A DNA stretch of 64,000 bases from Gigaspora rosea (GCA_003550325.1 QKWP01000250.1:281718-345717); one strand, 5' to 3'; numbered from the stretch's first letter, positions 1 to 8,829 are shown. Notes: a model not told the origin generated them from the sequence alone. Made by a program: numbers and translations.

Positions 1-257
1 GAGGTGTTTTGGTTTAGGTTTTGTAAAGTTTGTACCTCAGAAGGATGGGATGAATTGGTATCTGAGGTATGTTTATGTTCTGTAGAAGTGCTCGCCGTTT
101 TATGCTCGGTTCTTACAGCTGCGCAGGATACCATAGTCTGCCCTGTTCGTTGGGTCTGACCATTGTTATCTTGGTCCTCCGCATAAATAGGCTTTTCTGC
201 CTGCCTACTTATATCATTCTCCTCCAAAAATGGTCTACAACTAGTAGAGAACATCAT
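1..257 (-). CDS. Start of second ORF (ORF2) of a putative retroelement, partial
   Basis: An open frame on the minus strand runs from the first ATG at 257 off the left edge (about 85 codons). It stays open upstream of that ATG back to the end of the 855-aa ORF, about 103 codons without a stop in DNA where stops are frequent. The visible peptide is hydrophilic, rich in Ser, Thr, Gln, Asn, Glu and Asp, and shows no domain. It lies in the -1 frame relative to the preceding ORF and directly after it, an arrangement typical of ORF1/ORF2 of non-LTR retrotransposons. No endonuclease or reverse transcriptase motif is inside the window, so the ORF2 assignment is inference from layout. Confidence 0.4.
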   Translation of the reverse strand, partial: MMFSTSCRPFLEENDISRQAEKPIYAEDQDNNGQTQRTGQTMVSCAAVRTEHKTASTSTEHKHTSDTNSSHPSEVQTLQNLNQNT

Positions 258-301
258 TATTTTGGAGGCGGCAGCTGCATCGATGTTATCTACAGAACAA
301 T

Positions 302-2869
302 TTATTGAAAAGGGAGAAATTCTTTTGTAGCAGGGGAATCATCAATGTGAATTGTTGAGGAGGTGTTTTCAAAGATAGAGGAGTTATTAGTTAAAGTTGT
401 TTGGGGTTTAGATTGTGAGTTATTTAGAAAGAGGGAGTCCTCAATATTAGAGGGGGTTTGGAAATTGATATTGAACTTTGTATTGAGAATATTTTCTGCA
501 GAGGAGTAAGCAGAATTTTTGTAATATTTAACAATTTGTGTAAAAGAAGGCTTTTGGTTATCTTTAAAAAGATCAAAGTATGTAATAATTCTAGCTAAAA
601 AGTCTGTGTTTACAAGGTTGTGTGTGATAGTTAAAATTGCTTGCTCTTTAGTTAAGTGCAGAATATTGTGATTTTGGGCGGCTGTATTTTGATAAGCTGT
701 AAGGTATTTGTAAAAAAAAAGATTACGGCGGCCGGTAGATGTAGAGGTGGAGTTGTTTTTACAGAACTCTTCTTCAGCTTCGTTGGCAAGTTTATCAAGG
801 AGTTTGGTAGGTATAGGTTTTTTGAAAGTAGCTTCATGTTTGGCATCAATATGGAATATTGTTGAATCTACTTGGAGTTCTTCAAAATTTTTGTTTTCTT
901 TAGGATACGTTTCAAATGATTGTTTTAGTAGATCTTGAAATAGCTTGTTAGTGTCATGTTTGTGGTCTGTAGTATAAGGGCAGTTTAAGTGTTTGCATGT
1001 AAGTAAATGAAAATTAAGGTGCCGGTAGCACTCATCTCGTCTTTCTTTAAAGTTATAAGGGCATTGTAGATTTATATGAGGTGGTAAGAGTTTTCTTAAT
1101 TGACGAATGAAGTGTCGACGAATTTGGTGTTTTAGAGAGTTGCGTGTTTGTTCCTTTTCAAGTGGTTCAGTGAATTGTCGGTTATAGATTGGGAAGAATT
1201 CTTCGAACCATTTACTAAAATGGTCTAAAGAGTTTTGGAGAGAAGGAATAGAAAAGTTTTGAAGGAAAAGTGATTGAGGTATATTAAATAATAGTTGAAT
1301 ATTGAATTTTTTATCAGATTTAATAGTAAGATATCTTTCATTTAAATTTGTAGAAACTGTACTAGAAAAAAGTTTAAATTCTGTAGGACTGAGATTGAGG
1401 TCTTCAGCAAATTTGTTGTAGTTAATAGCTTGGTAATTGTCAGAAAGAAATAAATGTAAGCGAGCTAAGTTTAAGCAAAATTGTAGACGGTTTCCAGGTT
1501 TGTAAGGAGGGATAGTAATAGAAGATGCAAAGATCTCTGCATAGTTAAATTGTGTAAAGAGAATAGTTGTGAATTTGTGAAGGATTTTTTTAAAAGTGGT
1601 TTCAAGGATATTGAATGGAATAGTAGCTTCTTTATTGATATTGGGGTTAGTTTGACGAATATAGTTTGTTAAAAAGTCTGGTCGGTTACCTGCCATAAGG
1701 CGAATGATGTAATGAAAGCTTGCTTTGAGAGGCTTATTATTTTTAGTCTCGGGTTTAATTGTACTTCCAGGATAGAAATTATACAGGTGGATTTTTAGAA
1801 ATTCGAATAATTGGAAGGAGAAAGATGTTTGTAACTTGTTGTTGGATTGCATTTCCTCAGAAATTGGAAAGTTAGCGGTCCAGTCAAATGTAGGATTAAG
1901 TTTGGGATGTACTTTGGGTTGATTAGAAGTAGAGGTGTTATTATTGGATTGTAAAGTAGATGCATAAGAAGATTGGGTGGATTCGGGATAGGATGCTAAA
2001 TTGTCTACAACTTGTTGGTATTGTGGTGTTGTTGGTAGATCGATATTTTTTGGACTGTTTGTAAAAGGGCGATCTGTAGATTGAGAGCTGGGTTTATTTG
2101 AAGATTTAGAAGTGTCAGTATCGATTTCCATCATTGTAGGTACTGTAGTTGATTGTTGGTTTTGTTGAGTTTGCTGTTGTTGAAGGTGTTGTTGCTGAGC
2201 TTGTTGTTGAGGTTGTTGTTGAGTTTTTTGTTGGTTTGGTTGTTGCTGTAAAGTTTGTTGATGTTGTTGTTCAGCAGATTTAGAGGTAGTAGACTGATTA
2301 TCTTTTATTGTAGTGAGAGGTTGAATAGTTTGTGAAAGATCAGATAAACATTTTTTGTGATAAACGTTGTTTGAATAAAATATAGCGTTGTTGTTAAGGA
2401 AATGGCGATTTTCTTTAATTGATTTTGTACATTGAACAGGTTCTTTACATTTGTGGCATTCATGTGTGCAAGGGGTATGTTCTTTAATTGGTGAGGAAGG
2501 AATAGTATCTGTAGTTTTGGAAAGTCTAGTAACGAGTTTTTTGGTTTGTTTTTCAGAAGAAGTTGAGACGAGGTGTTCATTAATTGTATATTTGTTATTA
2601 GTATCTTTAGTAATAAAGTGGGTATGGAATTTACTGCAGAAACAAGTTTGAATAGTGGATGTAGTAGGGGCAGGGATAAAATGAGTAACTTTGAAGTTGG
2701 GGTCGCGTAAAACAGTTGAAAGGCATCGGGTTGGTTTAGTATTGGGGGGAGTAGGTTTAGCTATAGCAGGGTTATCTTCATAGACAAAGATGCCAAATCT
2801 ACTAGGATATTGTGCATAAAATGCATCAAGATCGATAGTATCTGGGCTGATGCTTACAGGTGTAGGCAT
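302..2869 (-). CDS. 855-aa polyQ, zinc-finger-like protein; probable retroelement ORF1
   Basis: Intact 855-codon ORF, far longer than chance allows here. Residues 1-130 include a short Cys/His group (C76, C78, H82, H84). A LIM-like zinc-binding pattern follows: C138-x2-C141 and, after 29 residues, H171-x2-C174, with extra cysteines at 134 and 147. Residues about 201-239 are a polyglutamine tract (polyCAA/CAG on the minus strand). The rest is Asn/Ser/Thr/Lys-rich, with a further Cys/His-rich stretch in the C-terminal third. I recognise no characterised family. Because a second ORF follows immediately in the -1 frame, I infer ORF1 (RNA-binding or Gag-like) of a non-LTR element. The alternative is a lineage-specific host gene. 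The start at 2869 is the first ATG of the frame. Confidence 0.55.
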   Translation of the reverse strand: MPTPVSISPDTIDLDAFYAQYPSRFGIFVYEDNPAIAKPTPPNTKPTRCLSTVLRDPNFKVTHFIPAPTTSTIQTCFCSKFHTHFITKDTNNKYTINEHLVSTSSEKQTKKLVTRLSKTTDTIPSSPIKEHTPCTHECHKCKEPVQCTKSIKENRHFLNNNAIFYSNNVYHKKCLSDLSQTIQPLTTIKDNQSTTSKSAEQQHQQTLQQQPNQQKTQQQPQQQAQQQHLQQQQTQQNQQSTTVPTMMEIDTDTSKSSNKPSSQSTDRPFTNSPKNIDLPTTPQYQQVVDNLASYPESTQSSYASTLQSNNNTSTSNQPKVHPKLNPTFDWTANFPISEEMQSNNKLQTSFSFQLFEFLKIHLYNFYPGSTIKPETKNNKPLKASFHYIIRLMAGNRPDFLTNYIRQTNPNINKEATIPFNILETTFKKILHKFTTILFTQFNYAEIFASSITIPPYKPGNRLQFCLNLARLHLFLSDNYQAINYNKFAEDLNLSPTEFKLFSSTVSTNLNERYLTIKSDKKFNIQLLFNIPQSLFLQNFSIPSLQNSLDHFSKWFEEFFPIYNRQFTEPLEKEQTRNSLKHQIRRHFIRQLRKLLPPHINLQCPYNFKERRDECYRHLNFHLLTCKHLNCPYTTDHKHDTNKLFQDLLKQSFETYPKENKNFEELQVDSTIFHIDAKHEATFKKPIPTKLLDKLANEAEEEFCKNNSTSTSTGRRNLFFYKYLTAYQNTAAQNHNILHLTKEQAILTITHNLVNTDFLARIITYFDLFKDNQKPSFTQIVKYYKNSAYSSAENILNTKFNINFQTPSNIEDSLFLNNSQSKPQTTLTNNSSIFENTSSTIHIDDSPATKEFLPFQ
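308..314 (-). promoter_or_regulatory. Candidate -1 ribosomal frameshift heptamer C CCU UUU
   Basis: In the reading frame of the 855-aa ORF the last codons are CTC CCT TTT CAA TAA. The heptamer C-CCT-TTT fits the X-XXY-YYZ rule in the zero frame, one sense codon before the stop. A -1 slip there enters exactly the frame that stays open to the window edge. The fit is seen directly; function is inference, and reinitiation at the ATG at 257 is an equally simple alternative. Confidence 0.4.
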
Positions 2870-3600
2870 TTTGAATATAACGAGGTGGAGTTATATATAT
2901 ATATTTAGAATTATTCAAGGGAATATTAGATTTAATGAATAGAATAGTAAGATAGGGATCGTTGAGAGCTTCACAAAGAGGTATAATTTGTTTCGTATAA
3001 CGTGATACCAACTAAGCAAGTATAAGTTACACAAGTCACGTGCTATTTAGATCACGTGATATACAAAGTCACGTGTTACACAAATCACGTGCTACACAGG
3101 ATGTGCCAAATTATATAGTTTAGGTAACGTTGCTTTGTATTAATTAAAAGGTTACAATAAAATAAATATTTGTTTTGTGTAAAATTAATTAATAATTGTT
3201 TAATTAACTAAGAACCAATAAGTTTCAGGTTATTAAAGATGTGGGTAGCACAGTTTTATGTTACTCAAAAAACGCCTAAGGGGTTTTGGTAGCAGAGTTA
3301 AAAAAGAAAAAAGAGAAAAAAAAAGAGGAAAAGGAATATAGAAAAGTTAAAGGTTTTGAGTATATCTCAGTCAGTTTTATGACTACAAGCTTGAAGTACA
3401 GCTTGTTATGATGAGGAAAGTATCCTCTTTAACTTATTCTTAGTTTGTAAAATAGGTTAAGAAGGCTGTTCTAAATGTATTTTAGAGAAAATACAATTTT
3501 AGGCCGAAGGCCCTTTACTTAATAAGTTTGAAGGTTTTTGCAATAAAATTTAAGTATTATATGTGTTTTTAGAAGTAAAACAAGTTTGTTTAAGAGTCAA
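2870..3600 (-). other. Putative 5' leader of the two-ORF element
   Basis: No ORF of note. On the minus strand this lies upstream of the 855-aa ORF and probably holds the element's 5' untranslated and promoter sequence. It contains four CACGTG hexamers (listed separately) and a small GC hairpin with a GAA loop at 3502-3512. I see no clear element end or target-site duplication. Confidence 0.3.
3037..3091. promoter_or_regulatory. Four CACGTG (E-box) hexamers at 16-17 bp spacing
   Basis: CACGTG occurs at 3037, 3053, 3070 and 3086, intervals 16, 17 and 16 bp. CACGTG is the palindromic core bound by bHLH factors. The array is 170-220 bp upstream of the minus-strand 855-aa ORF, so it could be a promoter element of that unit. 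Each copy sits in a short repeat resembling ACACAAGTCACGTG, so it may instead be a decayed minisatellite. Confidence 0.4.
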
Positions 3601-3989
3601 AACTAGGTTTACTTAATAAATTATAAAATTATGGAAATCTTTAAAATAATTAAGCTAGAAAATTTTGTGTACGGGTGATTAGCAGAGAGAGTTTTTTTCC
3701 ATTTTTATACATTTATTAAAAATAACATATTTACATATTATATTATTTTTTTTTAAATGTTAAAGGTGAGACCTTGCTTTTATCTTTATTAAATTTAATA
3801 GAAACTTTTTACAATACTGAAAGAAATTTCATTTTTTTAAATCTAATGCTAAGAATAAAAACTCAAACATATATCTAAGTAAACCTAAATACTTATCTGC
3901 GGCCTAAACCAATACATATTATATTATTATATATTTATTATTACATATTAATTATATATTATATAACATTTATTATATTACTAAAAACT

Positions 3990-4360
3990 AAAAACCGGAA
4001 CTACTGCAGTACCTGCCAATGTTGGCAGAACTACCGATGCTCATAGAATTGCTCATAAAATTTCTAAAACTACCATTGGTCCTAATATTGCCAGAACTCA
4101 TGCATCAAAAGCCAAAACTACCACTAGTCCTAATATTGCCGGAACTCTGCATCCAAAACTAAAACAACTGCTGGTCCTAACGTTGCCGGAACTCCCGCAT
4201 CCAAAGCTAAAACTACCGCTGGTCCTAATGTTGCTGGAACTCCTGCATCTAAAGCTGATATAATTGATGCAATTAGTTTAGAGTCAAATGAAGAGTATAC
4301 AAAAGGCATGAGAAAAATAAAGAAAAATATTTTTACCTTTTCGCTTTCGATCAAATAAAA
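3990..4360 (+). pseudogene. Decayed coding minisatellite (16-aa unit, 48 bp)
   Basis: The plus strand reads through several copies of a 16-residue unit close to AGPNVAGTPASKAKTT, repeated every 48 bp, then a unique tail ending in a stop near 4357. One base is missing in the third visible copy (near 4147), breaking the frame. Similar units recur with more damage at 4405-4520. The unit is Ala/Thr/Gly/Pro/Lys-rich, as in low-complexity surface or linker proteins. I do not recognise the protein. No intact start is visible, so this is a fragment or pseudogene. Confidence 0.5.
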
Positions 4361-4404
4361 TACTAACTATAGCTAACAAAACTTGCATCTAAAGCTAATA
4401 CTAC

Positions 4405-5097
4405 CGTGCTGCCAGAACTCCTGTATCCAAAACTAAAACTACCGCTAGTTTTAACTTAGCCGGAATACTTGCAAACAAAGCTAACCCTACTGCTGGCCCT
4501 AGCGTTGCCAGTTCCAGGATCTTAAGCCTGATTCCAACGACGCAAAAACCTGAAAAGAAGAGAACCATTAGTGAAAACAAAGACAAAACAAGAAAACCCA
4601 AAAGAAAAGAAAAAAAAGGTATTTATCTCCCAGCTTCAAGATCTCAAGCCCTGTTTTCAAGTCCTGTTTTCAAGGCCTCAAGCCTGATTTCAATTACCTT
4701 CGAAGCAAACCTCTGAAAGAATAAGTAAATTAGCAAAAAAAAAACAAGAAACTCAAAAAAAAAAAGATACTTATCATTGTTACAAGCCTCTGGCTTCAAG
4801 ACCTCAAGCTTGATTCCAAGATCTCAAGCCTGGTTTCAAGACACATATTTATTTTTATTGCTTCTCTCGCAAATATTTAATCCTTTTAATTTAGAGAGGC
4901 AAAAGAGTTTTAATTCAAATGACCTCAAGTCCAATTTCAATAATCTTCCCCTTCCCAACGAAACAAAAATCTAGAAAAAGGAAGAAAACTATTAGTAAAA
5001 ACAAAAAAAAAAAAATACAAAAAAAAAATACATAGTACTTATCTTTGTACCAGTTCAAGATTTCAAGCCCGGTGAAACAAAAACCTGGCAATTTCAC
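4405..5097. repeat. Array of degenerate modules with intron-like signals on the minus strand
   Basis: About four degenerate modules repeat a GGTTTTTGTTTCGTTGG-like segment, a CTTGAGATCTTGAA-like segment and an A/T-rich linker. Read on the minus strand each linker looks like a short intron: donor GTACTA near 5038 with an ACTAAT branch-like site and CTAG acceptor at 4971; donor GTATCT near 4769 with TTTCAG at 4713; and an acceptor CTTTTCAG at 4550 whose donor is lost. The plus strand also has a long stop-free stretch without ATG (about 4407-4726). I read this as the remains of a gene built by reiterating one exon-intron module; the coding strand is not settled. Confidence 0.35.
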
Positions 5098-5185
5098 GGA
5101 TGATCTATAAAAATCAGCAAATCAGAATATGAAACTCACTATATGCTATGTTATACATGTTATACGATATTTGGCTCAAGTCATA

Positions 5186-5380
5186 TGGGCGATGGACCAA
5201 AAAACCCCGTCTTCGACACTTTTTTATCACTTTTTACCCTACATTGATATAATAATTTATCGAGATCTTTTAATTTGATGGGTAAAAATTTAGGTTTTAC
5301 AAACAATAATCGACATTTTCTCAAAATGGAACCACTATGGAACCCTATTTCAAAAATGGGTTTTCCTAGTCCATCGGCCA
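5186..5380. mobile_element. MITE, TGGGC/TGGCC-type termini, TA target
   Basis: Imperfect terminal inverted repeats start TGGGCGATGGAC on the left and end GTCCATCGGCCA on the right. TA lies immediately outside both ends (5184-5185 and 5381-5382). Length 195 bp, non-coding. TA duplication and short TIRs fit a Tc1/mariner-type non-autonomous element. Termini resemble three other elements in this window (7950, 19249, 29135). Confidence 0.6.
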
Positions 5381-5394
5381 TATAACTGTCCGAA

Positions 5395-5475
5395 TTGTCC
5401 GACGGACATGAATAGCTCTGTCCGAGTCCGGTCTGAGTCCGGTCTGGTCCGGTCCGGGTCCGGGTCTAGTCCGAA
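5395..5475. repeat. GC-rich GTCCGG tract
   Basis: A run of overlapping TCCGG, GTCCG and GGTCC motifs forms a short GC-rich island in otherwise AT-rich DNA, directly against the left end of the foldback element at 5477. No coding potential seen. Confidence 0.6.
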
Positions 5476-5639
5476 TGACAGATCCAGGGTGTAGGTGAGA
5501 TTTTCCGGGTCACGTGAAAACCTGGCCTCCGATCACTCCTCCGATCAAGATCGGGAGCAAATCCCTTTTTCAGTTACACAGATAATACTCTACATATACC
5601 CTTTTTTGTTTACAATTTTTTTTCTTTTGTAATTTATTT

Positions 5640-5800
5640 GATACCGTCGCCTGGAGTCACTTTACTCAGAACTTGTGCTTCTTTCTCGTCGCTAGTGTCG
5701 TTGTTTACTGGTGCTTCTTTCTTGTCACTGGTATCGTTATTTACTGGTGCTTCCTTCTCATTGCTGGTGTTATTGTTTACTGGTGCTTTTTTTTGTCAGT
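5640..5800 (-). repeat. 36-bp coding-type repeats in the left arm of the foldback element
   Basis: Four degenerate 36-bp units. On the minus strand they read as a 12-residue unit similar to EKEAPVNDDTSD. The mirror copy is on the plus strand of the right arm. They look like a captured piece of a repetitive acidic protein gene. Confidence 0.5.
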
Positions 5801-7325
5801 GCCTCTTTTTGTATGTTGTATTGCCATATTTTATTGTATTTGCTAGTATCGTTATGTCATTTCGTATTTACTAAAGGTCCACTCTATCTTCTAATTCTAA
5901 AAATGAAATGAGTTAGAATGAGGGTTAGTCAGAAACGCGGAATTGTAAGAGGTGGTTATAAGAGATACTTGTGAGATTTCGCTTTGTCGTTGGCATTCTT
6001 GTAGACGTGGATTTTGCCGTCCATAGGGTTCTTTGTGGTGGGTCCTTTGTCTTTGCAAAGTGGTCATTCAAATTTATTTATGTTTCTTTAGTCCTAGGGA
6101 TCAGGTAGTTTTAGTAGGTCTTGCTTCGTTAGGTCTTGGTCTCGATTTAGGGTTGGAATTAGTGTGTAGTATTTAGTAGAAACGGTTTATGTAAATAATT
6201 AATAAATAAAGAAAATAATTTAAAATTAAATATAATAATTAAAATAAAATAATTTAAAATGAATTCTTACCGAGGTAAAATCTTTAAGTTGATAAGTTTT
6301 TTGATCATAATTGTCATAATGAAAGGTACCGGGCTGCTACTTAAAATACTAAGTAAAAATGGTTAGCGCCCTACAATATAATAATCAAAAACGTTTACCA
6401 GTGAAATTTAACTATTTCTAAATTAATAATTTAAAAAAAAAATAAATAATAAATTAGGCTAAAACTAATAAAAACTTTGTACGTACAATTTTTACAGCCA
6501 AAGATTTAGTGATCGAATCTGAATCAGTTTAAAGTATGTATACAGTGATCACAGTTTGGAATTTTACTAATTCCTCAAAGCTTGAATGCAAGTTTTGTTT
6601 CTGTAACGGGAACAAAACTTGCATTCGAGCTTTGAGGAATTAGTAAAATTCCAAACTGTGATCACTGCATATATACTTTAAACTAATGCAGATTCGATCA
6701 CTAAATCTTTGGCTGTAAAAATTGTACGTACAAAGTTTTTATTAGTTTTAGCCTAATTTTTTTTTTAAATTAATTTAGAAAGAGGTAAATTTCACTAGTT
6801 AACATTTTTAATTATACAGTATTGTAGGTTAAGGTAGGGTGCAAATTATAGTAGCCCGGTGACTTCTTATTCATTATGGCAATTATGATCAAAAAACTTA
6901 TTGACTTAAAGATTTTACCTCCGGTAAAAATTAAAATTGTCCTTTTTATTTTTTATTAATTCATTTTAAATTATTTATTTTAATTATTTTATTTAATTTT
7001 AAATTATTTTTTTTATTTTTATTTATAATTATTTACATAAATCGTTTCTATCTAAATCCTATACTAATTCTAATCCTAAACCGAGACCAAGACCTAACGA
7101 AGCAAGACCTACTAAAACTACTCGAACCCCAGGACTAAAGAAGCATAAAGAAATTTGGACGACCGCCTTGCAAAGACAAAGGACCCACTACAAAGAACCC
7201 TACGAATAGCAAGATCCATATCCACAAAAATGCTGCTGATGAAGCGAAACCTCAAAATATCTTACACGTAACTATCTAACCACCTCTTACTTGTTTTTAA
7301 AATTAGAAGATAGAGTGGACCTTTA

Positions 7326-7475
7326 GGGCAGTGTCATTAATCACCTGATTATTTTTTATTAGAGGCCTACTCCCTCTCTCTTTCTTAATATATAAATAGT
7401 CAGGTTCTTATATATAATTTTAACTTTTTTTACCCCCCTCCCCCCTAAAAAATCACCTGATTTTTGTTACTCCCC
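7326..7475. mobile_element. PIF/Harbinger-like MITE (150 bp) with TTA duplication
   Basis: Inserted in the right arm of the foldback element. TTA lies at 7323-7325 and 7476-7478, and the left arm keeps the uninterrupted CCTTTAGTA site, so the empty site is visible in the same window. Imperfect TIRs start GGGCAGTGTCATTAATCA on the left and, read inward from the right, GGGGAGTAACAAAAATCA. A 3-bp TTA target and GGG termini are typical of PIF/Harbinger. A second copy is at 9861-10012. Confidence 0.8.
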
Positions 7476-7559
7476 TTAGTATATACGAAATAACATGATG
7501 ACACTAGCAAATACAATAAAATACAGCAATACAACATACGAAAAGAGGCCTGACAAAAA

Positions 7560-7690
7560 GAAGCACCAGTAAAGGATAACACCAGCGACGAGAAAGAAGC
7601 TCCAGTAAATGATGACACTAGTGACGAGAAAGAAGTACCAGTAAACGATGACACCAGCGACGAGAAAGAAGCACCAGCAAAGTGACGAGA
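7560..7690 (+). pseudogene. Captured fragment encoding (EKEAPVNDDTSD)n, right arm
   Basis: The plus strand reads three successive 12-residue units close to DDTSDEKEAPVN, ending in a TGA within the arm near 7682. Upstream the frame is interrupted by stops. Unit-to-unit changes keep the peptide pattern, suggesting it was once coding. It is the counterpart of 5640-5800. The source gene is unknown. Confidence 0.4.
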
Positions 7691-7949
7691 AAGAAGCACA
7701 AGTCCTAAGTAAAGTTCACGACTCCAGACGACAGTATCAAAAAAATTACAGAAGAAAAAAAAATGTAAACAAAAAAGGGGTATATGTAGAGTATGATCTG
7801 TGTAACTGGGAAAAGGATTTGCCCCCTATCTTGATCGGAGGAGTGATTGGAGGCCGGGTTTTCACGTGACCCGGAAAATCTCACCTACGCCCTGGATCTG
7901 TCCAGTCTGAATGACAACACTGCCCCTAGGTATATAAATCATTAATATA

Positions 7950-8312
7950 TGGGCCCTCAAAAGTAGAAACCAAGGAATTTGGCCGATCATGGGTTTTGAG
8001 AAAATCAGCAAAAACTATTTTGTTACACAAAATCAAAACAATTTAAAATTAGGTTATTCATGATTAACAAACCTGTTTAAACAGGATTATTAGATCTGTA
8101 GATTCTGTATTACTATCAGTAAATCTTAGTAAATCTATTTTTAGATTATAGCGTCAAAAGCTTTTAACCGTTGTATCACAAAAATTTATTAAGTGATCAG
8201 ACTTTCATTATTAAGTAAAAAAGATTGGGCCTAAAATTTTACACCTAATCAATCAAACAGGTCAATTTTCAAAAAATAGTCAAATTCCTTGGTTTCTACT
8301 TTTGAGGGCCCA
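7950..8312. mobile_element. MITE with GGGCCC termini, TA target
   Basis: About 31-bp TIRs: TGGGCCCTCAAAAGTAGAAA on the left continues through CCAAGGAATTTG, and the right end is its reverse complement. TA duplications at 7948-7949 and 8313-8314. 363 bp, AT-rich interior without ORF. Tc1/mariner-like by target site. Confidence 0.7.
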
Positions 8313-8427
8313 TATATATGAGCATGATGCTTAAAATTTTTCAAAATGGATCTTTTATGTAATAAGCCAAATAAATGTCTTAAAAAATAATTTTATTCTT
8401 TTTTGAATTTAAAAATTACAAAATATA

Positions 8428-8601
8428 TAGTCAGACCTCTCTAAGTGCATGCTCTTGGAACTACACTTTCATAACATGCATTTAGAGAATAATAAGAAAA
8501 AGTGCATTTATAAAGATCAAGTATATACTTTGGCCAGCACTTAAGCATGCATTTAGAGAGTATGTGCACTTAGAGAGGGTACACTTAGAGAGATCTGATT
8601 G
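8428..8601. mobile_element. MITE of the CAGTCAGACCTCT family
   Basis: Left end TAGTCAGACCTCTCTAAGTG and right end close to its reverse complement, with TA at 8426-8427 and 8602-8603. The interior has further internal copies of the TGCATTTAGAGAG motif. Related elements lie at 41573-41715 and 59338-59647. 174 bp. Confidence 0.7.
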
Positions 8602-8602
8602 T

Positions 8603-8765
8603 ATTTATTTTTAGCTTGAAAAATAATATCATCAATGGTCCATTCATTTTCGATATGATCACTTATTTGAGTTTCTGATATTGGCCAATTATATTCATAA
8701 TGATCTTTTCCATGATCATATGATAGGGGCATGCCTTTTGACCTAAAAGCATGCCCTAGAGGCAT
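8603..8765 (-). pseudogene. Coding-like fragment truncated by a MITE
   Basis: The minus strand from ATG 8765 reads about 54 codons with ordinary-looking composition (acidic and aromatic residues, for example the stretch NEWTIDDIIFQAK). The frame then enters the MITE at 8601 and stops inside it. No family recognised. It may be the 5' end of a small gene cut by the insertion, or chance. Confidence 0.25.
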
Positions 8766-8791
8766 GCCCAGAGCATGCCTCTAGGGCATGC
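8749..8791. repeat. Perfect 19-bp inverted repeat of GCATGCC motifs, 5-nt loop
   Basis: 8749-8767 (GCATGCCCTAGAGGCATGC) is the exact reverse complement of 8773-8791, separated by CCAGA. A further GGCATGCC lies at about 8729. The dyad is unusually GC-rich for the region and ends about 23 bp before a TATATAAG at 8816. Confidence 0.7.
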
Positions 8792-8813
8792 CCTGGAACT
8801 CATACTATCTACT

Positions 8814-8823
8814 CTATATAAGC
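8814..8823 (+). promoter_or_regulatory. TATA-box-like CTATATAAG
   Basis: CTATATAAG follows the GCATGCC dyad. No clear ORF lies within several hundred bases downstream, so if it is a promoter it drives a non-coding or lost gene. Weak on its own in AT-rich DNA. Confidence 0.25.
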
Positions 8824-8829
8824 ATCCCA

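Larger units (their letters stand above)
5477..7902. mobile_element. 2.4-kb foldback element: about 1.1-kb arms around an 11-nt loop
   Basis: The left arm (5477-6599) is the near-complete reverse complement of the right arm (6611-7902). Matches include GACAGATCCAGGG at the outer edges, the CACGTGA-containing segment, the GTACGTACAA segment, and a close match beside the 11-nt loop at 6600-6610. The arms differ by scattered substitutions, so they diverged after formation. The right arm is longer because of a 150-bp insertion at 7326-7475 absent from the left arm. Both arms carry a 36-bp coding-type repeat (5640-5800 and 7560-7690). Transposase is absent. This fits a foldback-type transposon or a large inverted duplication. 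Confidence 0.75.

Noticed and set aside
1-300. 79-codon plus-strand frame at the left edge
   Set aside because: Lies antisense to the longer, open minus-strand frame that continues the two-ORF element.
4130-4601. Minus-strand frames with LGPAVVLALDAGVPAT-type repeats
   Set aside because: Mirror reading of the plus-strand 48-bp peptide repeat; the plus strand gives the more protein-like peptide and continues into a unique tail.
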